Shown piece after piece: positions 1-13,003 of a DNA stretch of 64,000 nucleotides. The position numbers were made by a program, and so were the translations under genes. Source of the stretch: Centroberyx gerrardi (Eukaryota; Chordata; Actinopteri; Beryciformes; Berycidae); assembly GCF_048128805.1 (NCBI RefSeq), contig NC_136016.1, positions 15,864,676 to 15,928,675 on the forward strand, given 5' to 3'. Positions within the stretch are counted from its first letter, which is position 1; every line of letters starts with the position of its first letter. Under the pieces are notes generated by a model. It worked only from the letters and a program-made list of their open reading frames with translations. It did no database searches and was not told the DNA's origin.

Positions 1-44
1 CACAAGTCATCATATATATCTCTCTCTCTCTTCTTTGTATCCAG

Positions 45-910
45 GTGTCAACGAGTGCCGCAACCCGTCGGTCCACAAATGTGCCCAGCTCTGCACCGAC
101 ACCCTCACCAGCTACTACTGCTCCTGCAACCCCGGTTACCAGCTCATGCCAGATGGCAAAGCCTGCGAGGACATCAACGAGTGCCGCGACACACCCTCAG
201 TCTGCAGCCAGATCTGCGAGAACGCTGTCGGCTCGTACCACTGCAAATGCGCCCCGGGCTACATCCGCGAACCGGACGGACGCACCTGCCGCCAGAACAG
301 CGGCATCGCCCCGTACCTGTTGTACAGTAATCGCTACTACATCCGGAATCTGACCACCGACGGGTCACAGCTGAGCATAGTGCTGCAGGGGCTGTCCAAC
401 GTGGTGGCGTTAGATTTCGACCACTATGAAAAGAGGCTGTATTGGCTGGACACAGGTAGGATTGAGAGGATGCGTTTGGACGGGAGCGACAGGGAGACGT
501 TGGCGGATAACAACATAGGAGGTGCAGAGGGCCTGGCGTTGGACTGGGTGGGCAGGTGAGTGAAGAGAGAAGATTTGTGTGAATACAAGTGACTACTGAT
601 TTGGGAATATCTGATGAACTGATTTTGGAGTGCTTTGCTCCTTTAAGTTGAATCTCATTGATTGGAAACACTGTAGGTAATTAAGCAAACTGGCTGCCCT
701 GAATCTAGCTGCAGAGATGTCAAGTGGCTTTCTTTGTGTCTGCTGCAGGAAGCTGTACTGGGTGGACAGTTACTATGGCTCTGTTCACGTGATGGAGCTG
801 GACGGGCGCTACCAGAAGAAGCTGCTGTCTGGAGCAATCCCTGGTGCTAATGCCACTTACATCATCACCCAACCCCGAGCCGTGGCTGTCAACCCTAAAT
901 ATGGGTACTG

Positions 911-950
<40 letters not shown>

Positions 951-3900
951 CTCACAGAGAAATTAAAGGAAAAATCCACCCTCGGTTATATATCAATTCA
1001 TATCGTATAGCAATCAATATATCAATTTGTGTACCCACTTTGCCTCAACCTGCCTTGTCTATTTCTACCTCAGTTATTTCCCAGAATGACTTGTTGCTTC
1101 CAATCAAAGGTGGCTAGCCACTAGTTTGTGAACAGCCCCTTACTCAAAATGCAACATGTCTTTCGGCTGCATTGCATTCTGGTCTATTGAGGCTACTGTC
1201 GGTGGAGAAACTGGTATATTGGTATCGGTGCAAAATGGTGAGCCTATAAAGAAGCCCTTGCTCTTTGATTCCAAGGGACTGACACCAAAACCTGATGTTT
1301 ACCAAGTTTTAGATCGCTGAATGTTTTTTTCTGCTATCAAACTCCATTGTAGCTGCTCTGGAAATAACTCAATGTGATGTCACGTTATCTAGGTTTGGCC
1401 AGTTGTCCAAGCTTTAAAACAAACAACAAGATGGGCCCAGAAATGCAAAATGCATCACCAATAGCTGTTTTTTTAACAGTGTTAAAGTGTTTTAGAGTGC
1501 ATTTTTCCTTCAAATGTACGGTACAGTTTGCCAATTAATCCTTTGTTTGGACCTTTTCCCGTTCCTCCTTGTTCTTTCTCCTTTTTCCAGGTGGCTGTAT
1601 TGGACAGACTGGGGTGACACAGCCTACATTGGCAGGGTTGGCATGGATGGAAGCAATGCCAGCGCCATCATCACAGCCAAGCTGGAGTGGCCCAATGCAC
1701 TGACCATAGACTACACCACCAACAAGATCTTCTTTGCCGACTCCCACCTCAACTTCCTGGAGTGAGTTGGAGAAATTCAGTGATGAGTCCATTTTTATTC
1801 AGTTGGCATGGACAGTGTATAATTGCAGAGACAACAACATACGTGTTGTATTACTTGTTCATATAAGATACAGTTAAAGTCGAAATGCAGTGTGTTCATT
1901 CACATAGATACGACCTTTACCTGGAAGAGTTCAGGCATGGCCGGGCACATGGGATGTTGAGGTCTGCGGGTGTAGTAGTTAGTCTGTCCTGTAATTGAGA
2001 GTTTACAGGATCTATCCTCATAAAAGCCATGTCCTGTGTCTGTCAACAGCGGTGTGTCTTGTCAATGTGTACTTGAGCATGGCACTGAATTCTTATCGCC
2101 TAAGCGTAATGCCTAAAATGTAAATCTTATACTCTTAATTTTGCATCACCCTCCAGCTTTGCAGACATGGATGGCCAGAACCGGCACAGAGCCATCGCTG
2201 GTTCTCTCCCCCATGTCTACGCCGTCTCCCTGTTTGAGGACTTGGTCTACTGGACTGACTGGAACACACACACTGTGGAGAAGGCCCACAAGTACACCGG
2301 TGCACAGCGCATGGTCATGGGCAACAACACACACCGGCCCCACGACATCCACGTCTACCACCCCTACAGGCAGCCTCGCAGTACGTCACTTTGAGCTGTA
2401 GACGCTTGTATCCTCGTTGTCTCGTGGTATTTCTGCACATGTAATGAAGTGACAATGGAGTCGGCTTGTTCTGCTGGTTTACTGTAGAGCTTATTAGGTG
2501 GACTGTGCAGCAGGGATTATATTTAAGTCAAATCAAATTTATTTATGCACTGCCTTTAAGAAACAGTCTATAACAACGTTCTTGATAGAGGGAAAAATAT
2601 GTAAATGCGGATGAAAACAAGAGGTAAAAACAAAACAAAAAGAAAACAATCACATTGCAATTTGAATATATTGTATGGGGCAAGAGCTTGATTGCATGCA
2701 TGCCTGTGAATGGCTCCAAATGAAATTCAGTCATAGTGCTCGTTATACACAACAGTGAGCAACACATTCTTAAATTTTGAAAATGTTGCAAGGAAGAAGT
2801 CCTTTTTTATCTGCAATCTCTTGCTTATCAGTCAGAACTTACACCTGTAGTTCGATGCTTCAGATCTTTTTGTTTTAGAATTGTGTACGAATTTCAGTTT
2901 GCAAGTCTGCACAGAAAATATAATGCACACCATATATAAAAGTGAGCATGACACAGTTTATCACAATCACAATTATGTCAGTCTGCTTAATTGACTTGTC
3001 TGTCTTTTTATCAATTTATTTCCTAGGTGATAACCCCTGCTCCTCCCATCACCTGACCTGCAGTCACCTGTGTCTGATCGCTCCTGGTGGCAGCAGGGCT
3101 ACCTGCCAGTGTCCAGATCACTTCATTGGCCTCTCTGTGGGCTTCAAGATCCAGTGTGTGGCCGACTGCTCCAGCACCCAGTTCCGCTGTGGGGACAATG
3201 AGAAGTTAGTCTGATATAAAATCCCTTTTGTTCACAATTCATAATTGTTCACAAGTCCTTCCATCAAGTCAGTCTTATTGTTCATGGTTCATATGCAAGT
3301 GTTGAAGGTTTTGGGAAATTGCACATAAAAACATTGTTGTTCATATAAATATAAATGATTTACATATAAATACACACTGTAAATGCATACTACACCCACT
3401 GTCATTTCACATAAAAGCTGGCAATGTATCAAACCCCTCCCTAGATGTGTTCCTATATGGTGGAAGTGTGACGGCCAATCAGATTGCGGCGATGGCTCAG
3501 ATGAACCTCAGACCTGCCCGCCCCGCTACTGCCCCATTGGCCAGTTCCAGTGTCAAGACGGCAACTGCACCTATCCCGGCTTCGTCTGCGAGGGCCACTC
3601 AGACTGCCCCGATGGCTCAGATGAGGATGCTGCTCTCTGCAGTATGACACACACTCAGTTCAACATAAAGTAGCTCATGTCAAATAATGTTTGCATAAAA
3701 AAATTTGTAGACAATTTTATTCTGCAGTTAACTGCATGAGTGCAGAAATACAAAAAAAATCCTTGAAAATCAGATATGAGGCTGGAATTAAAATAACTCA
3801 CTGGGGCTTGCTGTGGTTAGCTGACAGAGTTGACAGTGTCATTTAACTGTAACAGTATAACATGGAGATCACAATTTATTGAAAACTATAGTATTTTGTT

Positions 3901-6900
3901 TTTTAAGAGATTTTTTAAGAAAATCGAAGAAAAGTTTGAGAGGAACTTGAAGAGTAACTAAACCTCAAACCCAAATCTGTGGTGAGGCCTGACATCTAAT
4001 GGCGAAAAGTAGGGTACTGAAGGTGGTGACATCACCTGGCACCAAAGATCAGCCAATAGCAGATGAACAGTTTAGTACCTTACTTTTTACCATTAGATGT
4101 CAGGCTTCACACAGATTTGGGTTTGGCCACTCTTTAATAACATAAAGAGTAATACCAGACTCATCCTATTTGGCCATTATAGGTGTAACTGGTGTATTCA
4201 GAAGCCACAGTCTGTCCTAGATGCCCAAACCTGATGGGACATGACTGGACTCAGTGAATTTGTGTCTGGCCAGTTTTCTCACTGGTTTGGATTCAGGCTC
4301 AAAACATACCGATAGTTAATAAACCCCAAGTCAAGCTGTAGTCTGCCCCTCTAGGTGACCACCGGTGCCAGGAGAACCAGTTCCAGTGCAAGAACAAGAA
4401 GTGCATCCCCGTGTCCTGGCACTGCGACGGGGTGAACGACTGTTCAGATGCCAGCGACGAAGACCCGGAGGGCTGCGCCCAGAAGACCTGCCGGCCGGGA
4501 CAGTTCCAGTGTGCCAATGGTCGCTGTCTGCCTTCCAACTATGTGTGTGACGCCCAGGACGACTGTGGCGACGGATCTGATGAGGTCCTTGAAATCTGCA
4601 GTAAGTGGGAAACAAAGGGATGTGTTTAGTGTATTATGCTAGGAAAAAATAAGAAATGTGTATATGGGGATGATGGTAAAAGTTAGACATTTACATTACA
4701 TTTTAGGAGTTTAGCTGACAATCTTATGAGCAGGTAGAGGTTCAGTGTCTTGTTCAAACACTTTTCAACAAGACAGATGGCTGTGGCAGCAATTGAACCT
4801 GTGAAACATGTGAGTGAAAGAGTCATTACAGAAATTGATGAGACTGCCAATACCAGTGCAGAGTGGCAGAGCGGAGCTGATGGCTTCATCGAGCATGGAT
4901 TTATCTGGTTTTGTACTGATATATAATCAATACACAATCAGCCACGTCCCATGAGGAATCTGTATGAATTAATGATGTTGTATTGCACATACTATGGGTT
5001 TATTTGTGTTTGTTATTGTAAAATTAAGAGGTACCGAGAAACTTTTTCTCTCTCCCTCCCTCGCTCTCAATCATTCTTCTGTTCTCTCCCACACTGTCTC
5101 TCCTCCTTTCTCTCACTTTATCTCTCTCACTCACTTTCTCTTCCTCTCTCGCTTCCTTACCGTCTTGCTCACCCCAATGTCTCTCTCTCTCCTAGGCGGT
5201 CCAGACTATAGGTGCGACGAGGACACTGAGTTCTCCTGTAAGACCAACTACCGCTGTATTCCCCAGTGGGCCCGCTGTGACGGCACCAACGACTGCATCG
5301 ACAACAGCGACGAGCAGAACTGCGGTCAGTGCTCGTGTGTGTGTGTGTGTGTGAGCAGATGTATTGCATGAGGGCAGGGCAGGTAGTCAAGACCACTTTA
5401 GTATGTCGCAATGCTATTTTAAAGAGCATCGCATTCTGAACACAGGTGAAATCCCTTAAATAGTTTGTAGTGCTGGGGAGAAAATAAATGAAGCCCATAC
5501 TGAAGCCAGAGTCAAAATAATTACGATACCAAGTCCCAGACCGGACTCAAGTACTACAGCTATCTACAGCTCTGTGTGAGAATGAGCAAGAGAGAGAAGA
5601 CACTGAATCTGCATAACAATGAATCTTTTTTTTTTTTTTTCTTGTTCAGTGACCAAACATTGATCATTTGTTCAGTTGACTCAGAGGACAGACAAAGCCT
5701 CTTCGACAAAACAATTTTATACTGGTACGGTCGATGGCAACAAGCCATGTGATTAGTGTGTGTGTGTGTGTGTGTGTGTGAGTGTGTGTTTTGAAGGCAG
5801 ATCTTTTGTGTGGGTGAGAGAGAAGAGACACAACCACCCCATTTTTTAAATTGAGATTAAAAAAATGTTTCAGATTTTTTTTTATTTATAATTGAGGAGT
5901 AAGTTTGCATTTGTTATTATCGCTTTTGAGATCTGAAATTTACCATTTTGTTACAATGTGTATACAATGTGACAGCGCAAAAGTTCTGCAAAGTTCCACT
6001 CTGCACAACATATAGAGCAATGCAAAGCGATATATTAGGGGTTCAAACACACGGTCATTTATTTATTTTTCTCACTGACCACATGTATGAACCCCTAATA
6101 TATCTTTTCGCTCCCTCTCTGACTTTGTCCTCCCCCCACAGAGGAGGTCACCTGTGACCCTCTGGGAGATTTCCGTTGTGACAACCACCGCTGTGTCCCC
6201 ATCCGCTGGCAGTGTGACGGCAACAACGACTGCGGCGACGGCTCCGACGAGAGGGACTGCCGTGAGTAACATAGTAATTCATATTCAGCTTCATACTCAC
6301 CTCCATATCCATCCATTTTATGACCATTACTTTGACCTTAAAGTTCCAATCCTACGCCACAAGCAATGCACCTGCCAGAACATGGGATTTCTTTTATTCT
6401 AAAATGAATCGACTCTGAATCCAAGAACTGACAGTATTTGGAAGTTAAAGACTTTTAAATGTATTTTGAATCTTAATAATTAACTTTATACTATTTTGAG
6501 CTATTACGGGATCTGGGAGTTGCAAAAAAGCTTTTTCACTATCATCCACTAACAATCACCTAACCCTAACCTAACCCATATAACCTTTATGCAGTTTCAC
6601 CCATGCTTGATGTGCTGAAAACGTGTGTGTGTGTGTGTGTGTCCACAGAACCAAGGCCTTGCTCGGAGAGCGAGCATCGCTGTGACAACGAGCAGTGCAT
6701 CCCTGGGAACTGGGTGTGTGACCATGACAACGACTGCGGGGACAACTCAGACGAACGAGACTGTGGTGAGCGTTTGCCACGCACACACTGTACACTTAAA
6801 GGATAATTCTGGGTTTCAGTGTGGGCCTTATTTTCTTCGTTTTTGGCATCATGCCGATTGATTCTGATCAGAAGTTCATCAATTACTGTAGAGCTAAGTC

Positions 6901-7644
6901 TCAGTTTGAAGGCCGTACTGCCAGGGGAAACTCAAACAGTCAAACCCAAAGAAAACTATTAAAATATGCCCTTTCCTGCCTTACTTACTCACACTGACAC
7001 ACACACACACACTCACAGTTTAATGCCTCAGAATAAACTTTTTCTCTCTGTTACACACACACACACACACACATTAACCTCCTGGCTCTCCTCCAGAGTT
7101 ACAGACGTGTCGCCCCGGCTCGTTCCAGTGTCAGTCGGGTCACTGTATCCCTGCCGCTCTGCAGTGTGACGGCCGGCCTGACTGCCAGGATCTGTCAGAC
7201 GAGACCAGCTGTCGTAAGTAAACCCCATGAAAACAGCACAACATGAAAACCACTGGCAAAGTGCCAGGCCCCTGTGATGTTTTGGTACTCTCATGGTGGG
7301 GCAGGGGTAAAATCTGGGCAGGGGAAGAGAATGAGACACACATATCAACAACAGTGGAGCTTGTACGAACGGTTGTAATTGAAAGTGTGTGAACGTAAAC
7401 AGTGCTGGAAAGTGATTAAAAAGAGAATGTATGCTGGCCACTGCACAATGACATTGAGCCTTTTTTTTCCTCCTGCTCCCCCAGCCACTCGTTACCCAGG
7501 GGGCCGTTGGTGCCGTCAGAACCAGTTTGAGTGTGCGAACCGTCTGTGTGTGAGCCAGGGTTGGGTGTGTGACGGCATCGACGACTGCGGGGACCGATCC
7601 GACGAGAAGCTCAGTTTGTGCCGTGAGCGTCATTTTGTATATTG

Positions 7645-7704
<60 letters not shown>

Positions 7705-9504
7705 AAACCCTCACACACCTAGGAGGGTTTTCTACTTATTCATTTATCTCTCATGTATAGACATGCACACACATACACACTTACATCGAGCATACAAAAC
7801 ACTAGGACCACTTGATTTTTCCATGAAATAGTCCAGATGAAAGCTTTAGTCCTTAATTGATTCACATTATTAATTCCACTTCAGTCATGAAGGGAATGTA
7901 GATGAAGGGGAGAAGATGGGTTAAATACTGATTATATTAACACAATTGAGAGAAAAAGAGGTGGGAGACAGTATTAGCAATGTGTCGTTGATATTTTGTA
8001 CACTCAGAGGTTTTGTCCCAACTCATATTTGTGTGTGTGTTTGCCCAGTGAACATCACCTGTGAGATGCCGTCCAGGTTTCGCTGTGCCAACGGCTACTG
8101 TATCTACTCCGGCCTGCTGTGCAATCAGAAGGACGACTGTGGAGACGGCAGCGATGAGAAGGAAGACCTCTGTATGACACACACACACACACACACACAC
8201 CACATACAGTATACACAGACACATGTGCAGATATACATATATACCGTACATACACTGACTGACAAATCATCGAATTTGTCACAAAGAGAAATGAAACAAA
8301 CACAAATAACAGAGGTTTATGCGAACACATGCACACACAGACAAGCAGATACTCAAACATGCACAGGCACACACACACACACACGCTCATCACAATACAC
8401 TGTCAGGCAGCCATACAGTGAAGCCCAGATCAACACTCCACACACACTGAGAATACAGCTATTCATGCAGAAACATCCCCAGGTGTTTTTTTTTATATTA
8501 AATTATGTTACTGCTTCTTTTTTAAACGTAGCCTGTAACCTGATTTGTAACAAGTTTAGGCCCAGCGAATTCACCACTGATCATCAGTTTCCAGGATCAC
8601 CGTGGGAACAGTCTGAACACTAATGCTTCCTGAACGTTGTTTTATATCAAAGGCCAGTGAAATGGGAAATCCCAAAATGACATCAGCGCTCGGCACAGGA
8701 CAGAAAGCCCAAAAACTGTAACATTACGGGGATAAGAAAATAGTCTTTTTGTGGAATTGTTGCACAATCAGCTTAAAAAACAATCAGAGCAAATTATTTT
8801 GGGAGGAGATTAAATAGTTTTGTTCAGAGCAGAGGTAAACATTGGCCAGCTAGTCTAGATTCATTTGTGTTGTGGGGGGAAGGGACAGTAAAGACCAAGA
8901 CACAGAGGGAAAGGAGGAAATTAGATCAGTGTTTTATTGGATAACTTATGTTGGCATGTTGGTGTACATGCAGTGGCTATAAAAAGTATTCAGATCACTT
9001 CACTTTTTGCATATTTTGTTGTGCTATCAAGTTATTTCAACATGCATTTATTCAAGATTTTCAGTTTGAGTTCTATGCAAAACACTCTATCCTATCAAAG
9101 TGAAAACACTGAAGAAATGTATGTGAAAGAATAAAATAAAAATAACAGAGAAATTGAGTTTGCATTCAAGTATTCAACCCCTTACTTATGCTATCTTACT
9201 TATACTAGCGAATAGTTTCTCTGTTATTTTAATTTTATCCTTTCACATAAATCCATTCAATTTTGTTTTCACTTTGATAGAATAGAGGGCTTTGCACAGA
9301 ACTGAATAAATGCATTTTGAAATAACCTGAAAGCACAACAAAAACTCAAGTGGGGTGACTGCTTTTTATAGCCACTGTAAGTATGCATCCATTTTTGAGT
9401 GCTTGAGTGTGTGGGAGCATGAATGTGTGTGCCCACTTGTGTGTGTGTGTACGCATATGTCAATCCACACATGTGTTCTTGCCTGAATTTTCAGACTGTT
9501 GTTT

Positions 9505-9543
<39 letters not shown>

Positions 9544-10846
9544 TATGTTTGTGGGTTTTTTTATCCAAAAAGGAGCGTGGGTAGTTCGCTCACCGTTTTA
9601 GTGTTTTGTTTTGTTTTTATCATTTAGACAGATGGAAGGTAAAGAGGAGACAGTAGATAAAGCTCTGGATTAAATCCTAGTCCAGATCAGACACATGTTT
9701 CCAGAGAAACTTGCCCACTCAACCTTCCCTCGGTCCTTGTGTTTTTGACTCATTCTGACTGTGTCCTTCCCAGGCCGGGAGCCCACGCTGCCCCCCTGCA
9801 CGCTGCAGGAGTTTAAATGCACCAACGGACACTGTGTGGCCCTGCCCTACGTGTGTGACCACAACGACAACTGTGGGGACCGCACGGACGAGATCGGCTG
9901 CAGTGAGTTCCACTGTTTTCTCTGGCACAAAAACACTCATTTAACTACTGGCAACATCCACCCATACAGTTTAATGTCAGTTATTAAATGTTGTTGGACA
10001 CAACACTATGAATAAATTTTGGGAATGCAGAATTGTTACCTTATAGTCCTTACTCATTATTTCAGTACAGATAAGTGCATCTTCAGAATTTGTAAGCAAA
10101 GGTCTCAGGAAGAAGACATGATCATTTCTAATTTAATTACAGTATCAAAAAACATAATTACAGAGGTTTTATTTTATGCCAGGAAGTATGTTGTTTCATA
10201 TAAAACAGTGAAAGCAGCAAATGTCAGGATTACATGTTGGCTACATTTACATGCATGGAGAATTTACTCAAGTATCTCTCGGTTTTGGGCTGACGAATGT
10301 AAACATCATAACTCAGTTAGAAAAACCCAGTTAAACTCATACTCCGATTTTGAGAAATCCGGCTTACTCCAATATTAAACAGGTTACTGTTGCATGTAAC
10401 CATCTTACTCCTTTCACTTTTGGTTTTCATTTCACCTTTTCATACATTTTTGCTGGCAGACTGTCCTATCTGTGGGCGGGTCACCACAGGCAGGCAGGAA
10501 TATTGTGTAAATTGGTTTATTCATGGTAACAGGGAGACTCAATCGCAGGGTATAAAGGTGCTTGTAGCTTAACCAGATAATCAGAGTATGGCCAACAGCT
10601 GGGTCACTCCATGCATGTAAACAAAGTTCAAAAATAAATAGCTCTTAACCTCACCCAGTGCCAAACACTGTATTGGATGTGACAGAGGATGTGGTCTGTG
10701 TTGTCTGGCTCCAGATTTTGGCCATGACCGCAACTGTGAGGAGAAGCTGTGCCAGCATGAGTGCACCAACCTGAACGGCACCGGCTTCATCTGCTCCTGC
10801 AGGCCTGGATACAGGGTGGACCCAGACAGCACCTACAACTGCCTGG

Positions 10847-10881
<35 letters not shown>

Positions 10882-12966
10882 AGTGCACATGGATAAACAC
10901 ATCAACAACCTTCCACCCATAGCACCAACCAACACATATAAACAAAGTTAATATTTCATATCATTTTTGACAGGATCGCTGCTCCTGTCCCATCTCTGTT
11001 ATCATCCTTTCTTCCTTTCATCCTTTTTCAAAAACAACTCAAGACAACATAGGCTTTTACAGGCTTGACTGGGAAACCTGCAGAGCAAACATGAGCAAAA
11101 GTGTGTCATTTGTCTTGTAAAGTAGTATAGCTACTTGAGAGGGCCAAACATCCAAAGACACTATCTATCTAGTTGTAATAAAAAAATAAATAAAAGGTAA
11201 ATAAAAGGCTCAGGATAGCTAATAATTAGTTAATCATTTGTGAGAGGAGGTGACACATTTTTCAAATGGCAGATGTGTCATTTTGGAATAAAACGTGCTT
11301 TGTCAGAAACATGTGATTATTTCATGCAAAGGGGCCTACATGATGACTCATAAGTCTGACTTTGATGTCATTTTTCATTTCTTTTCTTTTTTTTTCTTTT
11401 CTTTTTTTATTTATCGATAACCTCATGAAGGATTGTAAAAGGGATGGAACGTTTTCTGAGCAAGTTCTACATTTTGGAGAAAGAATGGATATTTTGGTAA
11501 AACTTTGGGTAAAGCAGTGATGTAAGCACAAATAATACCAAATCATTGTATTTGCAGAAACATTATAGGAACATAGCATTCCCCTCTTATTCTCAGCTAC
11601 AGCTTACATACTACTTCTCTACATGATCATTCAAGACACATAGGATTATTTGTTTACTGTTGTTTGCTGGTAATGGTCTAGGAATCCAAGCTTGTTTTAC
11701 TGCTGCATACATAAAAAAAACATCATCTAAATACAAAAAGTTAAAAATCTACCTAAATAATATGATAACACATTGTCTGTGAGTGTGCATATTTCCAGTA
11801 AGCCCACCTTCAACCTTCTCTCCTCGCTCTTCCAGACATCAATGAGTGTGAGGTGTTTGGCACCTGCCCTCAGGCCTGTAAGAACACCAAGGGGGGCTAC
11901 GACTGTGAGTGTGCCCCCGGCTACCGCAGGGTGGGCAACGGCAACATGTGTGAGGCTGAAGGTGAGCGCACTCTTGATTAGCAGTCGTTAGACAAGCACA
12001 GATTACAGAACTGTGACTTTGGCTTCTGAAATCGAATTATAGATTGAATTGTCGTTAGCGGCCACTGAAGTGGAAATTTGCCTTTGGCTTCACACAAATA
12101 AAATACAAAGAGACAAAGAGGGCGCATGCATGATTTATTTTGTCTAACTCAATTATGCTAAATCTAGCCAGAAATTGTCTCCTCATTCTTGTACTTTTCT
12201 AGTAGTCTACAAAGTAGAAACGTGTCCCTGGAGCTGGTAGTCGTTCAGTGTTGCTCAAGGACACTTCAGCAGGACAGATGCTTGCTGGACGGTCTCCCTC
12301 TTCATGACACCACTCTGCAGCCCTCATGTATTTTCAAGTTTTACAAGGATCAGTTTTAATATTTTGCTTTTTCAGTAGAATGTTATAAAATGCAGAATGT
12401 GCAGTGCTTTTAATAAAACCTCTCAGAACAGCCCTGATCCACTGGTCAAGTCATATTGCCATATGCACCTTACTATAACTTTGGATTTAAACTGGCCACA
12501 GCTTTAATCCAACCTGTCAGTGTCAATGTCATCATATATCCTATTGTAGTGTCCTTGAGTAAGAGACTGAACCCCTACCTGCTCCCTACCTGCTCCCTGT
12601 CGGCTAAATGCCAGAACAGGTAAGTGTAAATGTCCTCTCCCTCAGGACCGGCTCCCCTGCTGCTGCTGCCAGAGAACATTCGCATCCGCAGGTTCAACCT
12701 GCAGACGGAGGCCTACCACGACTTCCTCCGAGAGGAGGAGCGCATCATGGCTCTAGACTACGACTGGGACCACAACAACACCGGACTCAGTAGGAAACAC
12801 ACACACGCACGCACACGGATACAGGCAGACACATTCAGCAAGACAGACATACTGTACAGGCTGTTGACTACTGGAATAATAGTTAGGCTTTAGTATAAAG
12901 AAAGAAGAATGATGAAGAAGGATGATACACCCATATCCACATATGCCTACAGACAGGGTGGTATTT

Positions 12967-13003
<37 letters not shown>

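Larger units (their letters stand above)
45..2380 (+). other. lrp2b: lrp2b block: calcium-binding EGF pair and YWTD beta-propeller
   Basis: The first exon (45-555) begins in phase 1 inside an EGF module (VNEC) followed by a second EGF module starting DINEC; both have six cysteines. A propeller follows over 555-2380 with the blade motifs LYWLD, LYWVD, LYWTD, IFFAD and VYWTD. It ends at HPYRQP, the usual junction to the next EGF. Each blade repeats the pattern hydrophobic-x-LDGS or MDGS. In LDLR-family receptors, propeller plus EGF units release ligand at endosomal pH; that role is inferred from the family. Confidence 0.9.
3027..9902 (+). other. lrp2b: lrp2b block: EGF-like module then 11 LDL-receptor class A repeats
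   Basis: Exon 3027-3204 carries an EGF-like module (NPC ... CSHLC ... CQC) and the start of the first LDLa repeat. Eleven LDLa repeats follow, each with six cysteines and the acidic calcium cage, for example [24 protein letters not shown] and DCIDNSDE. Repeats 2-4 lie in two longer exons (3445-3641, 4355-4600); later exons carry one repeat each. The seven exons from 5196 to 9902 are all multiples of three (129, 120, 117, 117, 138, 123, 129 nt) with phase-1 borders, so each is a skippable repeat cassette. Repeat 11 has DRTDE where the others have a serine. LDLa repeats bind basic ligand patches; the repeat count equals megalin ligand-binding cluster IV. Confidence 0.9.

Noticed and set aside
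174..671. 165-codon open frame on the minus strand opposite the first lrp2b exon
   Set aside because: It is the antisense shadow of GC-rich cysteine-coding exon sequence; no domain, and splice signals and homology support the plus strand.
7028..7633. 201-codon minus-strand open frame
   Set aside because: It runs antisense across two LDLa exons and a repeat-containing intron; composition explains its length.
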